The notes: generated by a model from the letters alone, not told the origin. Shown: positions 18,462 through 27,099, numbered from the stretch's first letter. The stretch: 64,000 nucleotides of DNA from Pseudomonas silvicola (GCF_026651855.1 NZ_CP093280.1:5602501-5666500), one strand, 5' to 3'. Translations and numbers: made by a program.

Positions 18462-19397
18462 TCAGCAGGCGACCGCCGTGGGTAACGGCTGGCCCTGGAA
18501 ACAGGCTTGCAGGTTGGCCAGCACGATCTCGCCCATGGCCAACCGGGTCTGTTCGGTGGCGCTGGCGCGGTGCGGTTGCAGCACGGCATTGGGCAATGCG
18601 CGCAGTGCCTCGGGTACCCGCGGCTCGTCGGCGAATACGTCCAGACCGGCACCGGCGATCACGCCATCGCGCAGGGCGTCGATGAGGGCAGGTTCGTCGA
18701 CCAGTTTGCCGCGCGCCACGTTGATCAGGTAACCGTCGCGACCCAACGCCTGCAGTACCTGGGCGGTAATGATAGCCTTGCCCTGATCCGCCGATGCCGC
18801 CAGCACCAGGACGTCACTGCGGCGCGCCAATTCCGTGAGGTCGGGGATGAACTCATGGCCGCTGTCGGGTTGCACCTGCAAGTCGGTGTAGCGGATGGTC
18901 ATGCCGAACGCCTGGGCGCGCTTGGCGATGGCATGGCCTACCCGGCCCAGCCCGACAATGCCGAGCTCGATGCCCGTGACTTTGCGCGCCAACGGTTGCA
19001 CCACCGCGCCCCATTGCCCGGCGCGCACGATACGCTCGCCATTGCCCAGGTCGCGCAGGGCCATGATCAACAAGCCCATGGCCATGTCAGCCACGTCGTC
19101 GGTGAGCACACCCGGTGTGGTGGTGACCTGCACACCGCGCCGCCTGGCGTGCTGCAAGTCCACGGCATCGGTGCCGATACCGCTGATGGCAATGACTTCA
19201 AGCGCCGGCAGACGGTCCATCACGTTAGTGGCCAAGCCTTTGGCGCCGCCGGTGACCACGGCGCGGATACGCCCGCCCACCTGCTGTAGAAAAGCATCCT
19301 GATCGGCCGCTTCGTAGAGCCTGTGCAGGGTATAGAGGGCCTGCAAACGGGCATCGATGGGCGCGGGGACGGGCTGGGTCAGGAGGATGTCGGTCAT
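18462..19397 (-). CDS. D-isomer-specific 2-hydroxyacid dehydrogenase
   Basis: A 311-residue NAD(P)-dependent dehydrogenase of the GyaR/GhrB class. The Rossmann motif G-L-G-R-V-G lies near residue 150, and the catalytic triad is present: Arg in V-A-R-G-K-L, Glu in F-A-D-E-P and His in Q-P-H-R-A-S. It would reduce glyoxylate, hydroxypyruvate or a 2-ketoaldonate. The start at 19397 removes a 16-residue extension without a ribosome site. It shares a promoter region with the divergent LysR gene and precedes a sugar-acid permease, so it likely acts in hydroxy-acid use. Confidence 0.88.
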   Translation of the reverse strand: MTDILLTQPVPAPIDARLQALYTLHRLYEAADQDAFLQQVGGRIRAVVTGGAKGLATNVMDRLPALEVIAISGIGTDAVDLQHARRRGVQVTTTPGVLTDDVADMAMGLLIMALRDLGNGERIVRAGQWGAVVQPLARKVTGIELGIVGLGRVGHAIAKRAQAFGMTIRYTDLQVQPDSGHEFIPDLTELARRSDVLVLAASADQGKAIITAQVLQALGRDGYLINVARGKLVDEPALIDALRDGVIAGAGLDVFADEPRVPEALRALPNAVLQPHRASATEQTRLAMGEIVLANLQACFQGQPLPTAVAC

Positions 19398-19526
19398 GGT
19401 GTCGCCTGCTTGAGCGGTCGTTATTGTGCCGGGCTTGCAGCGCACGCCCGATTAAGCTCAAGAGTAGGAAAACCAACGCTGCCGGTCTAACATAGATACT
19501 GAATCGACCCATACAAGATTTGAATC

Positions 19527-20438
19527 GTGGAACTTCACCAACTTCGCTGCTTCGTCATGGTTGCCGAAGAGCTTCATTTCGGCCGGGCCGCCCAGCGCCT
19601 GTTCATGACGCAGCCGCCGCTCAGCCGGCAGATCCAGTTGCTGGAGCGGTCCCTGGGTGTCACCTTGTTCGACCGCGGCAACCGCCAGGTCAAGCTGACC
19701 ATCGCCGGCCAGCATTTTTTGCGCGACGCTCGCCATGTGCTCGCCTATACCGCGCAGGCAGCCGATGTTGCCCGGCGCCTGGAACGCGGCGAAGTGGGGC
19801 AGTTGATGGTGGGGTTTACCGCCGTCAGCGGCTATGACCTGATTCCAGGGCTGCTGGACCATGCGGCCAGGCAGATGCCGAACGTGGGGGTTGGCCTGCG
19901 TGAAATGGTGTCAGGCGCCCAGATGGAAGCACTGGAAGCCAACATGATCGACCTGGCTTTCGTGCGCCGCGCCGCAGAGCGCCACGTGTTCGACTATCAC
20001 CTGATCAGCCGCGAACCCTTGCTGGTCGCCTTGCCTGAAGGCCACGCCCTTGTGCCGCGGCAAGCAATCAGCATGGGCGAGCTGGATCAGCAACCCTTCG
20101 TGATGTACTCACCCGACGAGGGGCGCTATTTCTACGATTGCATCGCCGGGCTGTTCGCGATTGCGGGAATAGCCCCCAGCTACCGCTATTACCTGGGCCA
20201 GACCCACTCCATCCTCGGCCTGGTTCGCGCGGGCCTGGGCTTGGCGATTGTCCCGGCCGCGGCCCGCCACCTGTATCCGGGCCGTTTGCAGTTTCGGCCG
20301 CTCAAAGACGCCTCACCCCACGCAGAGCTGTACATGGCGGCTCGGCGAGACAACGACAACCCAGCCGTTGCGCCCTTCGTTGGCATGGCCTTGAGTTACT
20401 TTCAGACGGACCGCGGGCAGCAGGGTGTTGACTGCTGA
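19527..20438 (+). CDS. LysR family regulator
   Basis: A 303-residue LysR regulator of the CbnR/BenM-like branch: M-E-L-H-Q-L-R-C-F-V-M-V-A-E-E-L-H-F-G-R-A-A is the standard N-terminal opening, followed by Q-P-P-L-S-R-Q-I-Q in the recognition helix. It starts with GTG 19527 without an obvious ribosome site, so a near-leaderless or weak start is possible. It diverges from the 2-hydroxyacid dehydrogenase/MFS pair and presumably regulates it. An inverted repeat CTTGAGC/GCTCAAG (19409-19415, 19456-19462) lies between them. Confidence 0.88.
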   Translation: MELHQLRCFVMVAEELHFGRAAQRLFMTQPPLSRQIQLLERSLGVTLFDRGNRQVKLTIAGQHFLRDARHVLAYTAQAADVARRLERGEVGQLMVGFTAVSGYDLIPGLLDHAARQMPNVGVGLREMVSGAQMEALEANMIDLAFVRRAAERHVFDYHLISREPLLVALPEGHALVPRQAISMGELDQQPFVMYSPDEGRYFYDCIAGLFAIAGIAPSYRYYLGQTHSILGLVRAGLGLAIVPAAARHLYPGRLQFRPLKDASPHAELYMAARRDNDNPAVAPFVGMALSYFQTDRGQQGVDC

Positions 20439-20606
20439 AGCGGCATGCTGCTCGCCCCGTGCGCCTGAATCTTTACTGGGCAGCGGGGTTGGCAGGCTGT
20501 CGGATAAAGGAACCGCGGGGCCGGCAGCCCTGTCCACTGCACACCCAGTCGCAAGGCGCGTAACCCGGCCGTGTGCGAGCACTGTTCCTGATGGCGAGAG
20601 TGACCC

Positions 20607-21440
20607 ATGAAGGTGATTACCCTGGTGCACGGCCGTGGCACCCACCTGGCGAACCTGATCCGCGGCCTGGAGCTGTCCAGCCTTACCCCGCGGGGCTTGT
20701 GGATCGTGCACATGAACGAGGCGCCCGGCCCATTCAGCAGCCACGTGTTTCCCATCCACACCCTGCGCGTGGATGACCCCGGTGGTTTGCCATTGGCCAA
20801 GGCCCGCAATCACGTGGCCACGATCGACCCTGTCGCACCCTGGGTGTTTCTCGACGTCGACTGCATTCCCGCGCACGACCTGCTGGCGCAGTACCGCGAT
20901 GGCCTGCAGGCTCAGCCCGATGCGCTGCACATGGGCCAGGTTCGCTACCTGCCCCAGGGTGCCAATGGCGCGGGCTGGAACGAGGCCGCGTTGTATGCGC
21001 AAGGCGTGGAGCATGCGCTGGCGCGATTTCGCAGCGGACCGGGCAGCGCCCTGCCCCACCACCTGTTCTGGTCTCTGAACTTCGCCTGCACGGGCACTGT
21101 GTTCGCGCGCATAGGCGGGTTCGATGAGGATTATCGGGGGTATGGTGGGGAAGACACCGACTTTGCGTTCCGGGCCAGGCGCGCGGGCGTGCCTGTGCTC
21201 GACAACGCGGCGATGGCCTTCCACCAGTACCACCCCAGTTACGACCCGCCGCTGAACCACTTCGCCGACATCATCGTCAATGCGCGACACTTCCATCGTC
21301 GCTGGGGTGTCTGGCCCATGGAGGGCTGGCTACACGCGTTCACTGAACAGGGCCTGTTGCGCTGGACCGACGAGCACCTTGAAATCATTCAGGCGCCGTC
21401 TGCCGAGGACGTGGAACGGGCACTGATAAAAGGCAGTTGA
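20607..21440 (+). CDS. glycosyltransferase, GT-A fold (GT2/galactosyltransferase-like)
   Basis: A 277-residue GT-A glycosyltransferase. The D-V-D triad (V-F-L-D-V-D-C, about residue 89) is the nucleotide/metal site, and the C-terminal F-D-E-D-Y-R-G-Y-G-G-E-D-T-D-F-A-F-R-A-R-R is the acceptor-side E-D block typical of the galactosyltransferase C-terminal domain. No membrane segment or signal is visible, so it acts in the cytoplasm. It converges on two further glycosyltransferase genes, suggesting joint assembly of a surface or secreted glycan. The 168 bp upstream, after the LysR gene, shows no other feature that I can support. Confidence 0.85.
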   Translation: MKVITLVHGRGTHLANLIRGLELSSLTPRGLWIVHMNEAPGPFSSHVFPIHTLRVDDPGGLPLAKARNHVATIDPVAPWVFLDVDCIPAHDLLAQYRDGLQAQPDALHMGQVRYLPQGANGAGWNEAALYAQGVEHALARFRSGPGSALPHHLFWSLNFACTGTVFARIGGFDEDYRGYGGEDTDFAFRARRAGVPVLDNAAMAFHQYHPSYDPPLNHFADIIVNARHFHRRWGVWPMEGWLHAFTEQGLLRWTDEHLEIIQAPSAEDVERALIKGS

Positions 21441-21460
21441 TCGGGGCTTGCCTCTGCGTC

Positions 21461-21486
21461 CCAGGCACCGTGGGCGGTGTGCCTGG
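21461..21486. terminator. stem-loop between convergent glycosyltransferase genes
   Basis: CCAGGCAC and GTGCCTGG form perfect 8-base arms around a 10-base GC-rich loop, in the 48 bp between the GT2-like gene and the end of the GT28-like gene. It is placed as a shared terminator for both directions. No strong T-run follows. Confidence 0.5.
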
Positions 21487-21488
21487 CC

Positions 21489-22547
21489 CTAATCAGTTCC
21501 TGGGACGCGGCCAGCCCTGCGGCTACAGGCCATGGCCAAGGTGGCTTCGATGAGGCGTGCGGCGCGCGCCGCGGCACTCACATCGGCCCAACCCTGCCAG
21601 TGGCGGGGGTCGAGGCTGCGCGCCGCCTCCAATAGAGCCGGCCACTGGTGTGCTGCCGGCCAGCCCTGCTCCAGCCCTATTGCCACGCCCAACTCATTCA
21701 AGCGCCGCGCCTGCCGCCGCTGCTCGTCAAAGGGGCGGTGTTCGGCCACGGCGATGTAGCGGCAACCCAGTGAAGCCGCCTCGCCCACCAGGCTGTCGCT
21801 GGCACTGCCAACCACCACTTCAGCGTTGACCATGTGCGCTTGCGGGTTGGTCACGCGCCCGAGCCACTGCAGGTTCGGGAGCGCCGCTCCTGGCGCCAGG
21901 CCACCGGCTATGCGCAAGTGCCAATCAGGGCACTGGCGCGCGATCGCTTCGATCAGGGCAACCGACAGGCCGGTACCGCCCTGCCCGGTGATGATCAGTA
22001 CCTGCCCCGTTCGCGGCGTGGCGCACGGCGCGCCGGCAAACCGCGAGAGCCAGCCGCTGTAGGTGGTCTTGTCGCGTAGCCAGCGGGGCGTGTCGGGCGC
22101 TTCCATCGGGGCCGGATAGGGCGCCAGCAGCGCGCTGGCGCTTTCATAGGCCAGGCGGTGGGCCGCATCGTCCCGCAAGCCGTGCTGGCGCACATACACC
22201 ACCGGCACCGCGCACAACCGCGCGAGCAGGGCGACTTCCACCGATACGTCCACCACCAGCACGCAGGGCCAGTGCTCGGCCAACCATCGCGCGAGCATCG
22301 CCATCCGCTCGCGTAGGCCATCCACGGCCAAGGGGGCATAGTGCAGCACATCGAAGCGTTCCACCTGCATGCCCGCCGCCGTGTCGCCCGGTAACTGCAA
22401 GTGGCGCACGCCAGGCGGCAATTCACCCGGTAACTGCGAGCCGATCAGCGTCACCGGCACACGCAACGCCTGGGCAATCTGCGCGGCACGTACACCATGA
22501 CCGGCGCCATGGTGGTGCACGTAATAACCTACCTGTCGCTCAGGCAT
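21489..22547 (-). CDS. glycosyltransferase, MurG/GT28-like (GT-B fold)
   Basis: A 352-residue protein with the two-lobe plan of GT28 enzymes. The N-terminal H-H-H-G-A-G-H-G-V-R-A resembles the G-x-G-H loop of MurG-type transferases. The C-terminal lobe has I-I-T-G-Q-G-G-T-G near 200, then V-V-G-S-A-S-D-S-L-V-G-E-A-A-S-L-G, the nucleotide-sugar binding region, and H-R-P-F-D-E-Q. It lacks transmembrane helices. Its start overlaps the end of the GT4 gene by 8 bp, so both are one operon. The donor and acceptor cannot be told. Confidence 0.8.
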   Translation of the reverse strand: MPERQVGYYVHHHGAGHGVRAAQIAQALRVPVTLIGSQLPGELPPGVRHLQLPGDTAAGMQVERFDVLHYAPLAVDGLRERMAMLARWLAEHWPCVLVVDVSVEVALLARLCAVPVVYVRQHGLRDDAAHRLAYESASALLAPYPAPMEAPDTPRWLRDKTTYSGWLSRFAGAPCATPRTGQVLIITGQGGTGLSVALIEAIARQCPDWHLRIAGGLAPGAALPNLQWLGRVTNPQAHMVNAEVVVGSASDSLVGEAASLGCRYIAVAEHRPFDEQRRQARRLNELGVAIGLEQGWPAAHQWPALLEAARSLDPRHWQGWADVSAAARAARLIEATLAMACSRRAGRVPGTD

Positions 22548-23634
22548 GACGCGCAGCCACTTCAGTCAACAAGGCTTCGTAGCGGTCCAGCATCAGGTTC
22601 TGGTCCCACAGGGTTTCGGCCCGTGCTCGGCAGGCCTGGCGCGACTTGCCACGGGCAGTCGCGATGGCGGCGGCCAGCGCGGCCACGTCATCGGGCGGCA
22701 CCAGGCAACCGACCTCCTCGCTGATCAGGTCAGCCATGGCCCCCCGGTCGAAGGCAGCCACCGGGGTGCCACAAGCCAGCGCCTCGGCCACCACCAGGCC
22801 GAAGGGTTCATCCCAGCAAGGGGTCACCAGGGCCACGGCGGCGCTGGCCAGCTCGGCGGCAAGCTGGGGCCGCTGCAGATGGCCCAGGTACTCGACACCC
22901 GGCCCCAGCCGAGGCCTGATCTGCGCCTTGAAATAAGCATCGTCCACCGCTTGCCCAGCGAGCCGCAAGGTTATGCCGGCCAGGCGAGCGGCGTCGATGG
23001 CCAGGTGCGCGCCCTTGTCCGCCACCAGCCGGCCAAACCACAACGCGTGCTCGCCAATGGTCCCGGCGGGCTGCCAACCGTGCAGATCGATACCGTTGGG
23101 AATCACCGCGCACCGCGGTACCACGTCCGCCCATCGGCGTGCGTTCGCGGCCGACAGCGTACTGAAACGACCGGCCTGACGGTCGCCCCGCAACGCATTG
23201 ACCATCTCGAAGAACGGCGGCGTGTGCAGCACGGTAAGCATCGGCGTGTGGATCAGTGATGCCATGGTCACGGGCACGTAGTGCAGGCTGTTGTTGAAGA
23301 TCACGTCGAAGCCGTAATCATCGATACGCTGCATGAGTTTCAGGTAGGCATGGTGCTCGGCGATATAGGCGCTACTCACGCTGGGGTGTCGGCACGCGTC
23401 CTCGTCCGGCACAGGCACCGCCTCCAACTGCGCGGCGCTACCGCCCTTGGCAAACAGGGTCACCGCGTGGCCACGGGCCCGCAAGCCGAGCGTCACGTCA
23501 TGGGTGAACGCTTCCAGCCCGCCGGCAAAGGGCTGGCACACCGGGAAGCGAATATGGGTAAGCACGCCGATACGCAGGGGGTGTTCTCCTTGTACGAAGG
23601 GTTGGGAATTCTCCAGCGGGTCGCCGCGCCACAT
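22540..23634 (-). CDS. glycosyltransferase family 4
   Basis: A 364-residue GT4 (GT-B) glycosyltransferase. After an N-terminal R-I-G-V-L-T-H and the Gly-Gly donor loop (P-F-A-G-G-L-E-A-F-T), the C-terminal lobe shows I-P-N-G-I-D-L, F-G-R-L-V-A-D-K-G-A and the E-x7-E nucleotide-sugar motif (D-E-P-F-G-L-V-V-A-E-A-L). GGAGG lies seven bases before ATG 23634. It is the first gene of the minus-strand pair with the GT28-like enzyme and probably starts or extends the glycan these three enzymes build. Confidence 0.88.
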   Translation of the reverse strand: MWRGDPLENSQPFVQGEHPLRIGVLTHIRFPVCQPFAGGLEAFTHDVTLGLRARGHAVTLFAKGGSAAQLEAVPVPDEDACRHPSVSSAYIAEHHAYLKLMQRIDDYGFDVIFNNSLHYVPVTMASLIHTPMLTVLHTPPFFEMVNALRGDRQAGRFSTLSAANARRWADVVPRCAVIPNGIDLHGWQPAGTIGEHALWFGRLVADKGAHLAIDAARLAGITLRLAGQAVDDAYFKAQIRPRLGPGVEYLGHLQRPQLAAELASAAVALVTPCWDEPFGLVVAEALACGTPVAAFDRGAMADLISEEVGCLVPPDDVAALAAAIATARGKSRQACRARAETLWDQNLMLDRYEALLTEVAARHA

Positions 23635-23704
23635 GCGCTGCCTCCTTCCGGTTATTCATTCAGGCGTCAGCGAACGGCAATGGTTCCGCCCGGGTGCACC
23701 TGCT

Positions 23705-24235
23705 TCAAGGAAGGTGCTGGGGTGGCAGCATTCGCTCCAGCATGCCATCGCGGCGCACGGCCACATGCCAGACGGTTGCCGCCACGTGCAGCACGATCAG
23801 CCCATACACCGCGAACTGGCACCACACATGCACTGTGTCGGCGGCCTTTCCCAGCCCCTCGTCGTGCGCAAACCCCGGCAACGCGAGCATCCTGAAAAAC
23901 GGTACGTCCTGGCCATTTCCCGCCATCAGGTAGCCCGTGACGGGCATTATCAGCAGCACGAGGTAAAGGAGGCCATGGGTCAGCCCCGCCAGCACCGCGG
24001 TCACCCGGCCGATACCGGCGGGGTAAGCGGGCGCGGGGTGGCGCCACCGCCAGGTAAGGCGTATCAGCACCATCAGGAATACGCTGATGCCCATGGACTC
24101 GTGGGCCATGTACCAGAAGACGCGCACTGGGCCAGGGGGAAAATTCTCCGCCACCCAGACAAATGGCAGCAGCAGGCACAGCGCCGCGACTGTCAGCCAA
24201 TGCAGAGCCTGAGCGATGCCCGTGTACCGCGCCAT
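23705..24235 (-). CDS. cytochrome b561 family protein
   Basis: A 176-residue diheme membrane cytochrome with four predicted helices. The axial His candidates are in A-L-H-W (about 12), A-H-E-S (about 45), in the helix-3 start T-H-G-L-L-Y and in the C-terminal helix L-H-V-A-A-T-V-W-H. Bacterial b561 proteins pass electrons between quinone and periplasmic or membrane partners. AGGAG precedes ATG 24235. It diverges from a Tat-signal FAD deaminase gene; Proteus deaminases of that type feed electrons to a b-type cytochrome, so this protein is a plausible partner. It is also near the glycosyltransferases but separated by 70 bp. Confidence 0.88.
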   Translation of the reverse strand: MARYTGIAQALHWLTVAALCLLLPFVWVAENFPPGPVRVFWYMAHESMGISVFLMVLIRLTWRWRHPAPAYPAGIGRVTAVLAGLTHGLLYLVLLIMPVTGYLMAGNGQDVPFFRMLALPGFAHDEGLGKAADTVHVWCQFAVYGLIVLHVAATVWHVAVRRDGMLERMLPPQHLP

Positions 24236-24365
24236 GGAGACTCCTGACCCAACCGATGTCGGTTGCCAAGCCTGAAGGTTAGCTCATTGCAGCGGCCCTG
24301 GACCTGCCGGCGACACGCTCGATAAGCCAGAGGCTGGTCGGTGCCCGGTACGCGGCCTGTCCGCT

Positions 24366-24392
24366 CAAGCCATGCGCGACGCGCATGGCTTG
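24366..24392. repeat. perfect 12-bp hairpin upstream of the L-amino acid deaminase
   Basis: CAAGCCATGCGC (24366-24377) and GCGCATGGCTTG (24381-24392) are exact complements around GAC. It lies about 240 bp before the deaminase start and 15 bp before a second hairpin, and would fold in an RNA reading toward the deaminase. Confidence 0.75.
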
Positions 24393-24407
24393 GATGAAAA
24401 ACTTTCG

Positions 24408-24434
24408 GTGGTGGGCGCTCTGAGCGCCCACCAC
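24408..24434. repeat. perfect 13-bp hairpin upstream of the L-amino acid deaminase
   Basis: GTGGTGGGCGCTC (24408-24420) and GAGCGCCCACCAC (24422-24434) are exact complements around a single base, so the true loop is the inner few bases. It follows the first hairpin by 15 bp. No T-run follows; this could be an RNA stability element, an attenuator or a protein site. Confidence 0.75.
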
Positions 24435-24629
24435 AATGCCCCCCCGGAAAAGCCGCACTCCCCCTCCCCTGTAGCGAACCTGGTCGCGTCCCGGGCGCCG
24501 CGCAGTGCCCGACGCACCGCATGCATCGCTTACGCGGCCAGGCACGCAACCGTTCATGCAATCAGGTCGGGCGGGAAAGCCCATGCACCTCGCAGTCACG
24601 TTTCACAACGACACCAGGAAAGTTGCGTT

Positions 24630-26048
24630 ATGAGCATATCGAGAAGAAAACTACTGATGGGCGCTGGAGCCGCTTTGGCAGTGGCGGGGGCCGCCGGCGT
24701 CGTCACTCCCATGATCAGGCGCGAGGGCAGCCTGGTACCTGGGCGCCCCCGGTATGGGTTTGTCGAAGGCAGCAAAGAGGCCCTGCCCAAACAGGCAGAC
24801 GTCGTTGTCATCGGAGCCGGCATCAACGGCATCATGACCGCTATCAGCCTGGTTGAACGGGGACTGTCGGTAGTGGTCGTCGAGAAGGGCGATATCGCGG
24901 GCGAGCAATCCTCCAGGGCGTATGGCCAGGTCATCACCTACAGGATGGAAGGCGCGACCTTCCTGATGCATCAACTGGGCAAGAAAATGTGGCGCGAAAT
25001 GAACGCCAAGGTAGGGGCCGACACCAGTTACCGCACCCAAGGCAGGGTCGAGGTCCCCCAGAACGATGAGGAGATGGAACACGTTGCCCGGTGGATCAAG
25101 GAAAAAAGCGAAGCACAACCCTTCGGCATTGCCCTGAACACCCGGTTTATCGACGGCAGCGAGTTGAAGAGCCGGCTGCCCGATTCCACCACGGCCTGGA
25201 AAGTCGCCGCGTTCGAAGAGGATTCCGGCAGCCTTGACTCGGAAATCACCTCCTTCGTGATGGCCGAGTACGCAAAGAAAACCGGCGTGAAATTCTTTAC
25301 CCAGTGCGCGGCCAGGGGCATCGAAACCGAAGCCGGAAGCCTATCCGATGTGGTCACCGAGAACGGCGTCATACGTACCTCGCGGGTGGTGCTTGCGGGA
25401 GGGGCCTGGTCCAGGCTGTTCCTGGAAAACCTGGGCGTCAGCATTCCCACCCTGCCCGCCTACCAGTCCCAGCAGATCATCAGCGGCCCAGCCGGCGCTC
25501 CCAAGGGGAACGTGGCCTTGCCCGGAAACATTTTTTTCAGGGAACAAGCCGATGGCACCTACGCGACGTCCCCCAGGATCATCACCGCCCCAGTGGTCAA
25601 GGAGTCGTTCCAGTACGGCTATAAATACCTGGGGCTGCTGTCGGAGCCAGACTTCCCCGTGCACATCGCCTTGAACGAGCAGCTTATCCAGTCGCTCACG
25701 CAACCCACGCACTGGGCCTTGGGCGAAGCCTCACCCTTTGAGCGGTACCGGGACATGGTGGCAGTGCCCGACCTGGGGGACCTGGACGACTCGCTGGTCA
25801 AGCTCAGAGCCGAATTCCCGGCCTTCAAGGACGCCAGGGTCATCGATCGCTGGAGCGGTGCCATGGCAATCGCCCCCGATGAAGCCCCGATCATTTCCGT
25901 GGTCGATGGCCACCCGGGCCTTGTCGTCAACACCGCCACGGGCTGGGGCATGACGGAAAGCCCAGTGTCATCGGAGCTGACCGCAAGCCTCTTGCTGGGT
26001 GAAACGCCGCTCATGGATACCCGTGCGTTCAGCCTCCAACGGTTCTGA
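24630..26048 (+). CDS. membrane L-amino acid deaminase (Proteus LAAD/Pma type), Tat signal
   Basis: A 472-residue FAD enzyme that should turn L-amino acids into 2-keto acids and ammonia without making H2O2. The N-terminus M-S-I-S-R-R-K-L-L-M-G is a twin-arginine motif followed by a hydrophobic helix (about 11-25). FAD binds at V-I-G-A-G-I-N-G (61-68). The E-K-G-D-I-A-G-E-Q-S-S-R-A-Y block, the F-E-E-D-S-G-S-L-D segment and the insertion region P-A-Y-Q-S-Q-Q, F-R-E-Q-A-D-G-T-Y-A match Proteus Pma/LAAD by eye along the full length. ATG 24630 follows AGGAAA; the frame is open upstream but without a signal or ribosome site. It diverges from a cytochrome b561 gene, a possible electron acceptor. 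A paralogue lies at 55987-57285. Confidence 0.88.
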   Translation: MSISRRKLLMGAGAALAVAGAAGVVTPMIRREGSLVPGRPRYGFVEGSKEALPKQADVVVIGAGINGIMTAISLVERGLSVVVVEKGDIAGEQSSRAYGQVITYRMEGATFLMHQLGKKMWREMNAKVGADTSYRTQGRVEVPQNDEEMEHVARWIKEKSEAQPFGIALNTRFIDGSELKSRLPDSTTAWKVAAFEEDSGSLDSEITSFVMAEYAKKTGVKFFTQCAARGIETEAGSLSDVVTENGVIRTSRVVLAGGAWSRLFLENLGVSIPTLPAYQSQQIISGPAGAPKGNVALPGNIFFREQADGTYATSPRIITAPVVKESFQYGYKYLGLLSEPDFPVHIALNEQLIQSLTQPTHWALGEASPFERYRDMVAVPDLGDLDDSLVKLRAEFPAFKDARVIDRWSGAMAIAPDEAPIISVVDGHPGLVVNTATGWGMTESPVSSELTASLLLGETPLMDTRAFSLQRF

Positions 26049-26060
26049 AGCCGCACGTTC

Positions 26061-26121
26061 GGCCCCCAGGACAGCGGTCATCCGCGGCCTGGGGGCCTGC
26101 CGTTCTAACTGCCTTTTTTTT
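26061..26121 (+). terminator. probable terminator after the L-amino acid deaminase
   Basis: GGCCCCCAGG (26061-26070) and CCTGGGGGCC (26088-26097) form a perfect 10-base stem with a 17-base loop, 12 bases after the stop codon. A T-run follows at 26114-26121, about 16 bases after the stem rather than directly, so termination may be partial. Confidence 0.6.
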
Positions 26122-26211
26122 CGTTATTAATCAATCTGTCAGCGCTCTGCTAGGGTGGGCGGCGTTGACGGCAGTGGACGGCCACTTGCCGGCGGTATCA
26201 GGAGCATGACC

Positions 26212-27081
26212 ATGACCTTCGGCCCCCTCGTTGACAGCCAGTGGCTGGCTGACGAGCTTGTTTCCAACGAACCTGGCAAACCCGTCCTGCAGGTGCTCGA
26301 CGCCAGTGCCTATCTGCCCAACGAGCCCTTGGATGCCTTGGCCTTGTTTCATGAGGCGCATCTGCCAGGCGCGCGCTTTTTCGATATCGAGCTGTTCTCC
26401 GACCCCGATACCTCCCTGCCGCACATGGTCCCCTCGCAGGGCCGCTTTGCCCGGTTGGCCGGTGAGCTGGGGTTGCGCAACGATGCGCGCATCGTGATCT
26501 ACGACCAGAAAGGGTTGTTCTCGGCGGCGCGTGCCTGGTGGCTGCTCAAACTGTTCGGCCACGAGCAGGTGGCGGTCCTCGACGCCGGCTTGCCCAAATG
26601 GCGCGATGAAGGGCGTGCGTTGCAAAGCGGCGTCGTGACGACTGACCGCAGCCAGTTCGATGTGGCCTTTCGCCCTGCCCTGTTGCGCGGCCGTGGCGAT
26701 GTGCAGCACAACCTGGAAACCGGCGCCGAGCTGCTGCTCGATGCCCGCGCCGGGGCACGCTACCGCGCCGAGGCCGCGGAAATCCGCCCTGGGGTAGAAG
26801 CCGGGCATATTCCGCACAGCCTCAACCTGCCCTACAACGAACTGCTCAACGCCGACCAGACCTTCAAGCCCGCCGAGCAGTTGCGTCAGCGTTTTGCCCA
26901 GCTCGGTGTCGACGGCGGACAAGCCGTGGTCACCACCTGCGGCAGTGGCCTGACCGCGGCCATTATCAGCCTGGCCCTGGCGGCGGCAGGCTTGCCCGTG
27001 GGCGCGTTGTACGACGGTTCCTGGACCGAATGGGGCAGCCAGCCCGAGCTGCCCAAGGCTCGGGGGCCGGCCACGCGGTAA
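26212..27081 (+). CDS. sseA: 3-mercaptopyruvate sulfurtransferase
   Basis: A 289-residue tandem-rhodanese protein. The inactive N-terminal rhodanese domain (about 1-135) has H-L-P-G-A-R-F-F-D, and the C-terminal domain (about 160-280) holds the active loop T-C-G-S-G-L-T-A, the CGSG(V/L)TA form that marks mercaptopyruvate rather than thiosulfate specificity. It moves sulfur from 3-mercaptopyruvate to thiol or cyanide acceptors in the cytoplasm. Start 26212 has AGGAG seven bases upstream; the ATG six bases earlier is too close to that site. It converges on the RND pump gene 18 bp away. Confidence 0.9.
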   Translation: MTFGPLVDSQWLADELVSNEPGKPVLQVLDASAYLPNEPLDALALFHEAHLPGARFFDIELFSDPDTSLPHMVPSQGRFARLAGELGLRNDARIVIYDQKGLFSAARAWWLLKLFGHEQVAVLDAGLPKWRDEGRALQSGVVTTDRSQFDVAFRPALLRGRGDVQHNLETGAELLLDARAGARYRAEAAEIRPGVEAGHIPHSLNLPYNELLNADQTFKPAEQLRQRFAQLGVDGGQAVVTTCGSGLTAAIISLALAAAGLPVGALYDGSWTEWGSQPELPKARGPATR

Positions 27082-27099
27082 GTCACACCAGGCGCTGGG

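Larger units (their letters stand above)
24236..24629. other. 394 bp divergent intergenic region with tandem hairpins
   Basis: This gap between cytochrome b561 and the FAD deaminase carries no convincing gene; the frames that cross it have no ribosome site. It holds two perfect hairpins (listed separately) and must contain the promoters of both genes. I could not place -35/-10 boxes with confidence. The run of C's at about 24441-24447 follows the second hairpin rather than a T-run. Confidence 0.6.

Noticed and set aside
24408-24447. Rho-independent terminator at the second hairpin before the deaminase
   Set aside because: The stem is strong but is followed by a run of C's, not T's, and no gene ends just before it on the plus strand.
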